NCBI RefSeq assembly: GCF_002197845.1
Contig: NZ_NIDE01000015.1
Span: 1-64,000 of the forward strand
Direction: 5' to 3'
DNA from: Fimbriiglobus ruber
GTDB taxonomy: Bacteria > Planctomycetota > Planctomycetia > Gemmatales > Gemmataceae
Length of the DNA stretch: 64,000 bases
The notes beneath the pieces are model-generated. The model was not told where the DNA came from. It searched no databases and worked only from the letters and a program-made list of their open reading frames with translations. Positions 47,490 to 58,549 of the stretch are shown one piece after another. The position numbers and the translations under genes are program-made. Each line of letters opens with the position of its first letter. The first letter of the stretch is position 1.

Positions 47490-47563
47490 GCGGGTATAGC
47501 TCAGTTGGCTAGAGCGCAGCTCTGATAAAGCTGAGGTCCCAGGTTCGAATCCTGGTACCCGCA
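47490..47563 (+). tRNA. tRNA-Ile (GAT anticodon)
   Basis: A 74-base cloverleaf: acceptor GCGGGTA paired with TACCCGC, D-arm with AGCTCAGTTGGCTAGAGC, anticodon loop CTGATAA with GAT, and T-arm AGGTTCGAATCCT. Discriminator base A; CCA is not encoded. It sits in the position typical of rRNA spacers, 42 bases before tRNA-Ala, but no 16S gene precedes it. Confidence 0.97.
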
Positions 47564-47605
47564 CTGGCGAAGAGCCAGGCCTGTGTCGATAAGACTTGGA
47601 AACTT

Positions 47606-47678
47606 GGGGACGTAGCTCAGCTGGGAGAGCACCTGCTTTGCAAGCAGGGGGTCAGGGGTTCGATCCCCCTCGTCTCCA
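47606..47678 (+). tRNA. tRNA-Ala (TGC anticodon)
   Basis: A 73-base cloverleaf: acceptor GGGGACG paired with CGTCTCC (one G-U pair), anticodon loop TTTGCAA with TGC, and T-arm GGGGTTCGATCCCC. Discriminator A; CCA is not encoded. It lies about 480 bases before 23S. Confidence 0.97.
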
Positions 47679-48160
47679 CAAGTTGGACCGATGGCTTGTC
47701 AGTGAAGTGCTGTCCTTAACTGGCCAGAACGGACTGATAAGAAAAAAACTCGACGGCGGGTTGACATCGGATGCGACGCGGCTAAGATACTCAACGTTGG
47801 TGACGCAAACGCGGTTCTGGAAGGAACTTGCGGCGGAATCAGCGGGCGAGACACGCCGGCCCGGGCGAGATCCTGGGGCCGGGTGAGTCGGGTGGGGTGA
47901 GAGCCTCATCCGGCCAATGATCTTTGACAACTTGGTGGGCAACGAAGTCGCATCGGAAACGCGGCTGGTAACTCTTCGCAAGGGGGTTACGAGTTGGGTT
48001 TCCCGATAATTGACGTTCGACGCGTGCCTTAGAAATGCGAACGAAAGATCGTCGGCCATCCTCGGGTGATCCCACTTGGGGATGGTTCGGAAATAGAGTA
48101 GCTGGTAAAGGTTCCTGTGTTCTGTTACGTGGCGACACGGGCGGAGGGCGGGAACAATGT
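47679..48160 (+). other. Spacer between tRNA-Ala and 23S rRNA
   Basis: 482 bases without a gene. It contains a boxA-like site (47918-47930) and, just before 23S, GGAACAATGT, which is complementary to ACATTGTTCC just after the 23S 3' end. Together these flanks should form the RNase III processing stem. Confidence 0.75.
47918..47930 (+). promoter_or_regulatory. boxA-like antitermination site
   Basis: TGATCTTTGACAA resembles the rRNA boxA TGCTCTTTAACAA (Nus-factor antitermination) and lies in the leader of 23S, as expected. The match is good except for two positions. It would help transcription pass the hairpin-rich spacer. Confidence 0.6.
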
Positions 48161-50943
<2,783 letters not shown>

Positions 50944-51060
50944 ATTGTTCCTTTTCTTACCCGTGGCGAACGTGACAGCATCGAATAAAAGTGCGACTTC
51001 GTGCCCATCAAGTTGATCAGAGATCTCCGTACACCCGTACAGTAGATTTTCAGGCGACTT

Positions 51061-51168
51061 GCCGGTGACCATACCCAAGTGGAAACTCCCGTTCCCATTC
51101 CGAACACGGCCGATAAGCACTTGGGGCCGATGGTAGTGCGTCCAGCGCGAGAGTAGGTCATCGCCGGC
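51061..51168 (+). rRNA. 5S ribosomal RNA
   Basis: About 108 bases. It begins GCCGGTGACCATACCC and ends GTAGGTCATCGCCGGC, the two ends pairing as helix I. The loop region CCCGTTCCCATTCCGAACAC, conserved in all bacterial 5S rRNA, is intact. It follows 23S by about 117 bases and is closed by a terminator. Ends may be off by one or two bases. Confidence 0.95.
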
Positions 51169-51179
51169 ATTTTTACACC

Positions 51180-51213
51180 CCGCCCCCGTGGCTCGCAAGA
51201 GTCGCGGGGGCGG
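51180..51213 (+). terminator. Terminator hairpin of the rRNA unit
   Basis: CCGCCCCCG (51180-51188) pairs with CGGGGGCGG (51205-51213) around a loop partly closed by GGCTCGC. It is preceded by a short T-run (ATTTTTA) and lies 11 bases after 5S. No U-tract follows on the plus strand, so efficiency is uncertain. Confidence 0.65.
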
Positions 51214-51460
51214 CGGCGTTTCCAGACGACACTTTCCCACCGCCCGAACGACACCCTCCACAGAATAACTCCGCCCGGTGAGATATCCGCCCCGACGGGC
51301 TTCTCACCAAACGAAACTCTGGCTTATCCACAATTCGCAAGCCTACCTTACTTTGTTCAAGCTTTCGTCGTGCCCGCGTTCTGTTTTCCCTATCTTGCTT
51401 ACAGACTCCTTGAACTTGTTGGCTGTTGAGACCCTCGTATCTGGCTTTGGAGCGTTGCCG

Positions 51461-52588
51461 ATGCAGACTGCCAAGGCTCTCCTTGGTTTGGTTCTTGTTT
51501 TGTTTGTGTTGCTCGAAGCGTTTGAGGCTCTCGTTCTCCCGCGAAGGGTTTTGCGCCCGTTCCGATTCACCCGCCTTTACTACCGGAACATCTGGTGGCT
51601 CTGGCTGGCGGCGGCTCGTCTCTGCGCGGCCGGTCACCGCCGCCAGACGTTCCTGAGCCTGTTTGGGCCGCTTTCCCTGTTCGTTCTCTTCGCGTTCTGG
51701 GCCGCCGCCCTGATCGTCGGGTTCGGGTTGGGGCACAACGCCGTTGCGCCGGCGGGTGTTAACCTGATCGACTCGATGTACCTCAGCGGCACCACGTTCA
51801 CCACCCTCGGCTACGGCGACCTCACCCCGGCTACGCCGGCCGCCCGGGCGTTGTCCGTGGTGGAGGCCGCGACAGGGTTCGGGTTCTTCGCCGTGGTGAT
51901 CTCGTACCTCCCGGTCTTGTATCAGGCGTTCAGCAGTCGGGAGGCGTTCATCGCGCTGCTTGATTCGCGGGCCGGCTCGCCTCCTGCGGCCGGCCGGTTG
52001 CTCTTGCGTACCCCGCCGCTGGCGGACGGCGGAAGTTGCCTGACCGGGTTTTTGACCGAGGCCGAGCGGTGGACCGCCACGGTGCTAGAAGGGCACTTGT
52101 CGTTCCCGGTCCTCGGGTATTACCGGAGCCAGCACGACAACCAATCCTGGCTGGCCGCCCTGACCTGCACGCTCGACACGACCGCGCTCCTGCTGACGGT
52201 CGTCGAGGGTGGCAGCCGGACGCAGGCCCGGTTGACGTTCGCGATGGCTCGCCACGCGGTCGTCGACCTGGGGCTAGTGATCCGCCGGCAACCGAAAGCG
52301 CCGGTCGAGGACCGACTTCCGCCCGCCCGGCTGACCGAGCTGCTGGCGGCCTTGCGAACGGCCGGGGTGAAAGTCCGCGACGACGACGGGGCACGGGCCA
52401 AGCTGGAGGAACTTCGGGAGTTGTACGAGCCGTTTCTGGCCGGGTTGGGAACCTTCTTCCGGCTGCCAGTTCCGGTGGTGTGGCCGACCGAGGAGGGGCC
52501 GGACAACTGGCGAACGAGCGCGTGGGTGCGGCGGGCGGGGCCGCTGACATCGCTGGGTATTGATCCGAAGGACGATCACTTCAGCTGA
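51461..52588 (+). CDS. Potassium-channel-like membrane protein with cytosolic C-terminal domain
   Basis: 375 residues from ATG 51461 (GGAG eight bases upstream). Three N-terminal hydrophobic segments (ALLGLVLVLFVLLEAFEALV; LSLFVLFAFWAAALIVGFGL; VVEAATGFGFFAVVISYLPV) flank a pore loop with TTFTTLGYGDLTP, containing the selectivity filter TLGYGD of K+ channels. The C-terminal ~220 residues are soluble, with alternating helices, and show no RCK/TrkA-N dinucleotide motif, so the gating domain is of an unfamiliar type. A monovalent cation (K+) channel is inferred. A DnaA-box-like TTATCCACA lies upstream at 51324, probably by chance. Confidence 0.85.
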   Translation: MQTAKALLGLVLVLFVLLEAFEALVLPRRVLRPFRFTRLYYRNIWWLWLAAARLCAAGHRRQTFLSLFGPLSLFVLFAFWAAALIVGFGLGHNAVAPAGVNLIDSMYLSGTTFTTLGYGDLTPATPAARALSVVEAATGFGFFAVVISYLPVLYQAFSSREAFIALLDSRAGSPPAAGRLLLRTPPLADGGSCLTGFLTEAERWTATVLEGHLSFPVLGYYRSQHDNQSWLAALTCTLDTTALLLTVVEGGSRTQARLTFAMARHAVVDLGLVIRRQPKAPVEDRLPPARLTELLAALRTAGVKVRDDDGARAKLEELRELYEPFLAGLGTFFRLPVPVVWPTEEGPDNWRTSAWVRRAGPLTSLGIDPKDDHFS

Positions 52589-52623
52589 GGTCGTCCGCGG
52601 GCGTTACGTATGAACTTTGTACT

Positions 52624-53046
52624 CTACGCGTCCATCCAGTTGACGAAACGGAGACCTGGGACTTGTTCGAAGTCCTGGCGATTGGCGGTCAAAAGTAGGG
52701 CATCATGGGCCAGGGCAAGGGCGGCGATCTTGCGGTCCATGGCTCCGATGTGGATGCCGGAAAAGCCGGCGAAGTGGTCGGCTGCAACGTCGTTAAATGG
52801 GGCGATGTGAAATGGGCGGAAGAAGTCGAAGAGTTCAGCCAATTCCCGGTACGGTCGAACCTGGCGCCTCGGTATCCGTTCCTTGGCGATAGCCGCCAGC
52901 CACCCGCGCATTTGTTCCTCGACGTTCACGATGGTCGTTCCGATCACCTCGTCCGTGGCTATCGCGAGCCGAGCGACCAAACGGAGTCGGCGGTCGCTCC
53001 CCGGGATCTGGAGGACCGACAAATGGTTTGTGTCGAGCAGGATCAT
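52624..53046 (-). CDS. VapC-type PIN domain toxin
   Basis: 140 residues. MILLDTNHLSVLQIPGSDRR opens with the conserved Asp of the PIN nuclease core. Further acidic residues are NVEEQMRGW, DRKIAALAL (the third Asp) and TANRQDFEQVPGLRFVNW near the C-terminus. PIN toxins cleave RNA, often tRNA or rRNA, until bound by their antitoxin. Its ATG overlaps the last codon and stop of the upstream antitoxin gene by four bases (ATGA), a coupled VapBC pair. All four acidic core positions seem kept, so it should be active. Confidence 0.93.
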   Translation of the reverse strand: MILLDTNHLSVLQIPGSDRRLRLVARLAIATDEVIGTTIVNVEEQMRGWLAAIAKERIPRRQVRPYRELAELFDFFRPFHIAPFNDVAADHFAGFSGIHIGAMDRKIAALALAHDALLLTANRQDFEQVPGLRFVNWMDA

Positions 53047-53258
53047 TCGTCCCGCCCTTCGCGGGCGGCTTTCCGCTGAGCCTCGCGGATCGCCTGGCCT
53101 TCGGCAATGACCTGTGCCATGAATTCGCTGTCGTCGAACATCCCCACTACGCTCCGCCAATCGCGAGTGGGCGGTACCACGCCATTCGTGGTCGTGCTAA
53201 GTTTTCGTTCGAGTTCAGCCACGCGGGCGGCTAGTGCTTCCAGGGTCAATTCCGGCAT
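53043..53258 (-). CDS. VapB-type antitoxin
   Basis: 71 residues, MPELTLEALAARVAELERKL followed by a disordered acidic tail with DWRSVVGMFDDSEFMAQVI. The first part is a helical coiled coil rather than a classic AbrB or RHH fold. It is translationally coupled to the PIN toxin and is inferred to be the antitoxin from position. It is the first gene of the pair; its promoter region is the gene-free stretch upstream. Confidence 0.88.
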   Translation of the reverse strand: MPELTLEALAARVAELERKLSTTTNGVVPPTRDWRSVVGMFDDSEFMAQVIAEGQAIREAQRKAAREGRDE

Positions 53259-53804
53259 GATTCGCCTCCCGAAAAGTTCCGTACAGACATTCTACCTCGG
53301 GCCCAGGTTCGGGCGGACAGGCCGGGACTGAATTCTGGTTCACGCATTCGCCGGACGATCACTTCAGTCGAGGCAAGGTATCTCAATGGCGGTCGGTACT
53401 CATCGGTGAACATGAGACGAAGTTGAGGATCCTCGGGCGGTGCGTTCCCGGCACCGGTTTTTACCAAACGAAGCCATTTCGGCCTGCCCGTGACACAGGG
53501 AACCAACCGGGCCACGTGCCCGGAACTCGCGGGGTTTTTGCGCTTTTTGCGCCGTTTAGCGCGTTTCCCGACGATGGACGGACCAGGACATCACTGCACG
53601 AAAATAGGGTCGGACCAATGGATCGCGCTGCGTCGTCGGGCATCGACTTGCACGCATGGGTCGGTCCGGTTTCTGCGCGGTTCTGCGCGTTGGATCGACC
53701 GAGCGAGATGTTTCCGTGACGTAAAGCCGACCGTTTTCGACAGGCCTTCCGCTCCAGAATCGAGATGTGATCCGTCCGCCATCCTTCCCGCGTTCGAGCG
53801 TAAA
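53259..53804. other. Gene-free region with dispersed repeat copy
   Basis: About 546 bases between the antitoxin and the FGE-fold gene, both on the minus strand. No real gene is apparent; overlapping open frames are low-complexity and Arg-rich. It includes the second copy of the GGCGCAAAAAGCGCAAAAA element (53531-53568). Nothing else recognised. Confidence 0.55.
53531..53568. repeat. Dispersed GGCGCAAAAAGCGCAAAAA element, copy 2
   Basis: On the plus strand this reads TTTTTGCGCTTTTTGCGCCG followed by TTTAGCGCG. It is the reverse complement of the element at 37574-37612, with flanks also partly conserved (GCGCTAAACGG versus ACGCTAACCGG). Confidence 0.7.
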
Positions 53805-54716
53805 TTAGTCCAGGCGGAAGCAGACGCGGAACCCGAAGCTGAAGACGCGACTGTCCGGCGAGCTCCTGAAACGGCAAGCGGCGAGGCAGTAGTCGGGATC
53901 GCTGTCCCAGCCACCCCCACGCAGCAGGACTGTATGAACGTTTGATCGTTTTTCTGGATCGATTTGATTTTCTATTGTTAATAATCCATACCAGTCCGAA
54001 CACCACTCCCATACGTTTCCGTGGATGTCGTACAGACCCCAGGGGTTCGGCGCGAGTTTTCCGATGGGTTTGGTTTCCTTCCCGCTGTTTCCGTCGAACC
54101 AGCCTGCTTTTTTCAGAGCGTCCGCGCCGTTGCCGCTCCAGTATTCGCTGGTCGTACCGGCCCGGCAAGCATATTCCCATTCGGCTTCGGTCGGCAGCCG
54201 GATCGGCTTGTCGGTGAGTTTGGCCATCTTCTGGCAAAACTCCTGGCAGTCGAGCCTGGACACCATCTCGACGGGTCGATCATCCCCACGGAATTTGCTG
54301 GGGTTGTAACCCATGACGGCCTGCCATTGGGCTTGCGTGACGGGGAATATCCCCATCCAGAAGCCCTTGCTGATCGTGACGCGGTGCTGCGGATTGTCCT
54401 TCACACCGTTTCCGCCCATCAAGAAGGTACCAGGCGGAATCCACGCAAACTGCATCTCGATGTCTAATTGAGAAAGTTTGGAGTCGTATTTCGGTGCGTT
54501 TGGAAAGGTGGTAGTTGCTTTCGCGACGGGGAGGTCGAGGTTGCTTGGCGTATCACTACTCGCGCGCGGTCGTGGCGCGGCCTGGACTATAGGTTGCGGT
54601 CTGTCGGGAATGGGGAACGGCGTCCGGCATTTCGGACATCTGATCCGTTTACCTGCCGCCGCGTCTGGCGCGTTCAGACGGGCCGAGCAACTGGGACATT
54701 CTACTACGATCGGCAT
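53805..54716 (-). CDS. Zinc-ribbon / FGE-sulfatase-fold protein, probably non-catalytic
   Basis: 303 residues. The N-terminal CPSCSARLNAPDAAAGKRIR with CPKC forms a MJ0042-like zinc ribbon (two CxxC pairs). After a Pro/Ser-rich linker the FGE-sulfatase fold begins with FAWIPPGTFLMGG and continues with VEMVSRLDCQEFCQKM, RLPTEAEWEYACRAGT and GLYDIHGNVWEWCSDWYG. At the catalytic position RGGGWDSDPDYC, only the second of the two cysteines of true formylglycine-generating enzyme is kept; the first is Ser. It therefore probably binds ligand or peptide without oxidase activity. It lies 49 bases downstream of a kinase gene on the same strand, so one operon. ATG 54716 chosen over 54749 because it starts the zinc ribbon. 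Confidence 0.85.
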   Translation of the reverse strand: MPIVVECPSCSARLNAPDAAAGKRIRCPKCRTPFPIPDRPQPIVQAAPRPRASSDTPSNLDLPVAKATTTFPNAPKYDSKLSQLDIEMQFAWIPPGTFLMGGNGVKDNPQHRVTISKGFWMGIFPVTQAQWQAVMGYNPSKFRGDDRPVEMVSRLDCQEFCQKMAKLTDKPIRLPTEAEWEYACRAGTTSEYWSGNGADALKKAGWFDGNSGKETKPIGKLAPNPWGLYDIHGNVWEWCSDWYGLLTIENQIDPEKRSNVHTVLLRGGGWDSDPDYCLAACRFRSSPDSRVFSFGFRVCFRLD

Positions 54717-54765
54717 GACGATCCCCCGAAGTAGCGCAATTTGTTTCACGCATTTTGCTGCCGCG

Positions 54766-57144
54766 TTACCGCGCGTGCGGATTCGGTGCGGTTGGAACAG
54801 GTTTCCATTTCAGGGTGTTGAGCGTACCCGGCTTCGGGCCGCGGTCCTGGGCTGGAATTTTCACGATCATAATCTCGCCAGGCTTGCGAGATCCTTGGAC
54901 TGGGGCTTCGATGTGCGGAAATTTGGGTACATCCGGGTCGAGTTCGATCAGCTCAATTTCGGGTTCCCGACTCAGAGAACGCTCCGGGTGTGGTTGCTGC
55001 TTAACATGGATCGGCTCGGACGACGCCCCCAGGCGTTCGCCGACCAAAACCGCCAGTTCTTCGATTACCGGCCTAAAGTCAGTAAACCGCGGATTCTTCC
55101 CGTCGAGGTGAAACCGGACACAGCGATTCAACAGTTTGCGGACGGCGACACGGGGCGTCTCAGGCAGCTCCTCCCAGTCGTCGTCTTGAGCCTGGGTGTG
55201 CCCAAACAGGCACTCGATGCACGTCTTCCCGAACGCGAACACGTCCGAGTACGGTCCGGCCGAAACGCCGGGTAGATCGCCCATTTGTTCGGGGGAGGCG
55301 TAGCGGAGCGTGCCCGCGAAGCTCTTGTCCTGCGAGGCTCGCCGGTCGGAGGGAATGTTCATACTTGCCCGCGCCGCTGATCCCAGCTTGACGGCGAGCC
55401 CGAAGTCGATCACGCGGGCGTCCCAGGTGCCGTCTGGCTGGCGGGCGACCAGGATGTTCGCCGGCTTCAGGTCGCGGTGGAGGACGTTGGCCGTGTGGGC
55501 GGCGTGGACGGCCACGGCGACCATGTACGCCAGCCGGAGCAGGTCGTCGGCCGGGATCGTTTTGTGCTGCTTCAGGTAGGCTTCGAGTGTCTGGCCCGCG
55601 AAATATTCCAGCACGAAGTACGGCCGCCGCCACGTCGTCTCGTCGATCTTGTGGGCGTAGTCGTAGCCGTGAATTTTGATGATGTGGGCGTGGTCGAGTT
55701 TCTTGAGCGTCCGCGCCTCCCGGAACACGACTTCCACCGTCCGGTCTAGCCCGTCGTGGTGGAGCGTCTTGATGGCGACGGGTGCGGGCCGGTTGGTGTC
55801 CGGGTCGAGGTCGAAGCGGTCGAGGCAGTGGAACACCGTGCCGAACCCGCCCGCCCCGAGGACGGCGACGAGTTCGTAGCGGGTCCAGTCGAACGGCTGG
55901 TATTCGGTGCGGTTCAGGGCGACCGCCCGCCGTAGGGCGGCCGTCGCTTTGTCCCACTCGCCGGTCTCGCACGCGTCCTTGAAGCGGTGGAATTCCGCCG
56001 CGGCTTCGGCCGCCTTGTCCGCGGCGGCTTTCGCGGCGACGATCGCGGCATCGTCAGACACCCCGGCGTCCGAGAACAGCCCGGCGGCCCGGAGCGCCTG
56101 GCCGAGTTTCGTCCAGTCGGCGGCGGACAGCAGGTCCGGCGGGAGCGACCGGAGGGCGTCCCGGATGGTCCGTAGTCGCTGGAGTTCCTCCTCGCTCGCG
56201 ATGGAAACGCTGGCCGGCTTCGAGTCGCTGACCTGCACGTCGTTCCGATCGAGGAACGCCCCAAGGCGGTCCATCGTCTCGCCGTAGCGATCGAGCTTGG
56301 CGTGAATCTCGTCGACATTCCGGCCCAGATTGGCGAACCACTTGTCGAGGGCGTCGAACAGGACGTTGATCTGGTCGAGGATGCCGGCGGTGCGGATGTC
56401 GAGCAGGCTGAGGCCTTGCTCCTGGCGCTCGCTGATGAGCTTCAAGAAGTCGAATGTCAGGCCGCGGGCGAGTTCGCCACTGGTTTCCAGCTCCCGGCGG
56501 AAGAAGAACGCGAAGGCCGCCGCCAGTAGCGGCGTACCCCCATTGGGGGCGGCGGTGAGCAGTTCGGCCAGGTGGGGCGCGGCCGACCGGAGGGCTTCGG
56601 CCGTCTCGGCCACGGCCCGGTGGGCGGCGGCCGTCAACCGGGCCGGGTCGCCATGCCGCTCGATCGACGCTGCCCGGCGGGCGATGTCGACGGCTGGCAC
56701 CGTTGACGCGGACAGCTGGCCGCTTTTCCGCAGGCGGTTCCATTCCTCGGTGGCCTTCTCGCGGACGACGATGGCCGTCTCATCCAATCCGGTCGGGGTC
56801 TGGTCGAGGAACGCCCGGATTTGGTCGCGAACGCCCTTCATGTCGGCGGACCGGAACACGTCCTTGACCCGGCCGAACAGCGTTTCCCCGGCGAGGGCGA
56901 GCCCGACCGCTTCCCACGCACGGTCGTTCGCCTTTGCGAGAGCCTTCGGCAACGCCTGACTGTGGTCGGTCAACCGCTGCTCGAAGAACTTGGTGAGGAG
57001 ATTCGAGGCGGCCGGGCCTACTGCGTCACCGATGCCGTCAGGTACGTCGTAACCCGTTCCCCGGAGACGGTCTCCGACGAAGTCCGCGGTCAGGGGAACG
57101 AGGTGCCGGACGCCGAGGGCGAGCAGACCGATGGTGATCGACAT
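54766..57144 (-). CDS. Ser/Thr protein kinase with long helical N-terminal region
   Basis: 792 residues. The first ~420 residues are predicted helical, Ala/Leu-rich and without recognised domain (for example EELQRLRTIRDALRSLPPDL). The kinase domain begins YELVAVLGAGGFGTVFHCLD (Gly loop ~431) and has VAIKTLHHDG for the ATP Lys, HRDLKPANI (~555), VIDFGLAVKL with canonical DFG (~580), and LRYASPEQMGD in place of the APE region. Unlike the kinase-TPR protein at 43326 it has no membrane span; the C-terminal ~110 residues are a charged tail. All catalytic residues look intact. Its downstream neighbour is the FGE-fold protein. Confidence 0.92.
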   Translation of the reverse strand: MSITIGLLALGVRHLVPLTADFVGDRLRGTGYDVPDGIGDAVGPAASNLLTKFFEQRLTDHSQALPKALAKANDRAWEAVGLALAGETLFGRVKDVFRSADMKGVRDQIRAFLDQTPTGLDETAIVVREKATEEWNRLRKSGQLSASTVPAVDIARRAASIERHGDPARLTAAAHRAVAETAEALRSAAPHLAELLTAAPNGGTPLLAAAFAFFFRRELETSGELARGLTFDFLKLISERQEQGLSLLDIRTAGILDQINVLFDALDKWFANLGRNVDEIHAKLDRYGETMDRLGAFLDRNDVQVSDSKPASVSIASEEELQRLRTIRDALRSLPPDLLSAADWTKLGQALRAAGLFSDAGVSDDAAIVAAKAAADKAAEAAAEFHRFKDACETGEWDKATAALRRAVALNRTEYQPFDWTRYELVAVLGAGGFGTVFHCLDRFDLDPDTNRPAPVAIKTLHHDGLDRTVEVVFREARTLKKLDHAHIIKIHGYDYAHKIDETTWRRPYFVLEYFAGQTLEAYLKQHKTIPADDLLRLAYMVAVAVHAAHTANVLHRDLKPANILVARQPDGTWDARVIDFGLAVKLGSAARASMNIPSDRRASQDKSFAGTLRYASPEQMGDLPGVSAGPYSDVFAFGKTCIECLFGHTQAQDDDWEELPETPRVAVRKLLNRCVRFHLDGKNPRFTDFRPVIEELAVLVGERLGASSEPIHVKQQPHPERSLSREPEIELIELDPDVPKFPHIEAPVQGSRKPGEIMIVKIPAQDRGPKPGTLNTLKWKPVPTAPNPHAR

Positions 57145-57319
57145 GGGCGTGACACTCTGCGGGAAGCGGCGGGGGAACGCGGGCTGCGTATTGTGATTCG
57201 CGGGCGGCGAGCCAATCTTGAGGGACGCGAATCGAATTCACAGGCACGCGGCGCGGGGTCGTGTGGGCGACCCATATAGTTTATGTTGTGGGTGGTTGGT
57301 TCGGGGTAGTGGGGGCCGG

Positions 57320-57364
57320 CCCAGGGCTTACGGCCTGGGCTATTCTCTGCCGCCCCTTCGGGGC
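57320..57364. repeat. Two adjacent small hairpins in divergent intergenic gap
   Basis: CCCAGGGCTTACGGCCTGGG (57320-57339), followed by GCCCCTTCGGGGC (57352-57364). Both are stable stem-loops; the second has a TTC loop. They lie between the kinase and FGE genes, which run in opposite directions. Possibly a dispersed repeat of these genomes. Confidence 0.65.
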
Positions 57365-57404
57365 TCCGAACCGCCCCCGAATTTCTCTCTCCGCACTAGC
57401 GCAC

Positions 57405-58478
57405 ATGCCTAAACGAACTCCTCCCGCCCCATCCCCGAAAGCCCGGCTCGGCGTGTACATCGCGGGCGGAGCGTTCGTCGTGCTTTTGTGCGCGTTCGTC
57501 GCCCTCTCCTGGTGGCAGAGGCCGCTCGTTGATGAGGCGCTGGCCGAAGCTGACGACGTGCCGCCCGAGCAAGTGTGGATACCCGGCGGATCGTTCGTCA
57601 TGGGGAACGACGCCCCCGCCCACGACGCGGCGGACGAACGACCGGCGCACGAAGTGATTGTCAACGGCTTCTTCCTGGACAAGACCGAGGTGACGAACGG
57701 TCAGTACGCCGCATTCGTGAAGGCGACCGGGTATGTGACCGTGGCCGAGCGGACGCCGCGCCGGGAGCAGTACCCGAACGCCGACCCCGACTTGCTCGTA
57801 CCCGGCTCGGCCGTCTTCGTGCCGGTTCAAGCGTCGACCGACCCGCGGGAGTGGGGCACCCCGCATCCGCCGTGGTGGCAGTACGTCCCCGGCGCGAACT
57901 GGCGGCACCCTGACGGGCCCAAGAGTTCGATCACAGGGCGGAAGAACTATCCCGTCGTGCAGATCGCGTGGACCGACGCGGTCGCGTACTGCGAGTGGGC
58001 CGGCAAGCGATTGCCGACCGAGGCCGAGTGGGAGTTTGCCGCGCGGGGCGGGCTGAAGCAGCAGCAGTATTGCTGGGGGGGTGACGTTCAAGGCCAAGGC
58101 GGTGTCTGGCGGGCGAACACCTTCCAGGGCGAGTTCCCCCACGGCGATACCGCGGCCGACGGGTACGCGGGACTGGCTCCAGTCGCCCAGTACCCGCCGA
58201 ACGGATACGGCCTGCACGACATGAGTGGGAACGTCTGGGAATGGTGTGCGGACTGGTACGACAGCAAGTATTACACTTCGGCCCCGAAAGAGAACCCGAA
58301 GGGGCCGGCGGAGGGGGAACAAGACGGCACGCAGCCCCAGCGGGTGCGGCGGGGCGGCTCCTTTCTCTGCACGGATTCTTATTGCCGGCGGTACGTCCCC
58401 TCCGCGCGGGACAAAAATCCCGAAGACAGCGGCGCGAGCCACACCGGCTTCCGCTGCGTGAAAGACAAGTCGCAATAG
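57405..58478 (+). CDS. Membrane-anchored formylglycine-generating enzyme, catalytic cysteines retained
   Basis: 357 residues. The N-terminal anchor GVYIAGGAFVVLLCAFVALSW (~residues 16-36) is followed by the FGE fold: VWIPGGSFVMGNDAPAHDAA, FFLDKTEVTNGQYAAFVKAT, RLPTEAEWEFAARGG and NGYGLHDMSGNVWEWC. The active-site stretch reads RRGGSFLCTDSYCRRYVPS with both cysteines spaced as in known FGE (C-x4-C), so this is probably an active, Cu-dependent formylglycine-generating enzyme. These convert a Cys or Ser of sulfatases into formylglycine. No sulfatase gene is seen in the window. ATG 57405 is used; upstream in-frame residues are translated repeat. Confidence 0.9.
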   Translation: MPKRTPPAPSPKARLGVYIAGGAFVVLLCAFVALSWWQRPLVDEALAEADDVPPEQVWIPGGSFVMGNDAPAHDAADERPAHEVIVNGFFLDKTEVTNGQYAAFVKATGYVTVAERTPRREQYPNADPDLLVPGSAVFVPVQASTDPREWGTPHPPWWQYVPGANWRHPDGPKSSITGRKNYPVVQIAWTDAVAYCEWAGKRLPTEAEWEFAARGGLKQQQYCWGGDVQGQGGVWRANTFQGEFPHGDTAADGYAGLAPVAQYPPNGYGLHDMSGNVWEWCADWYDSKYYTSAPKENPKGPAEGEQDGTQPQRVRRGGSFLCTDSYCRRYVPSARDKNPEDSGASHTGFRCVKDKSQ

Positions 58479-58511
58479 CCGCTCATTCTTCCCGGCCGTC
58501 TGGTCGCGATC

Positions 58512-58538
58512 GTGTTACAATACTGTATCGTGTAACAC
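58512..58538 (+). promoter_or_regulatory. NikR-like operator
   Basis: GTGTTAC (58512-58518), 13 bases, then GTAACAC (58532-58538): a perfect inverted repeat. It matches the GTGTTAC-N13/14-GTAACAC site I recall being proposed for the nickel repressor NikR in some delta-proteobacteria. It lies 12 bases upstream of the EcfT start codon, well placed to block transcription. Inference from sequence similarity only; no nikR gene is in the window. Confidence 0.6.
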
Positions 58539-58549
58539 GGGAAGCACCG

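Noticed and set aside
51324-51332. Perfect DnaA box TTATCCACA upstream of the channel gene
   Set aside because: Single copy, no cluster or AT-rich unwinding region, no dnaA/dnaN/gyr neighbours; not an origin.
53461-54237. 258-residue minus-strand open frame overlapping the FGE-fold gene
   Set aside because: It is a different frame of the FGE-fold gene and downstream intergenic DNA; lacks domain signatures.
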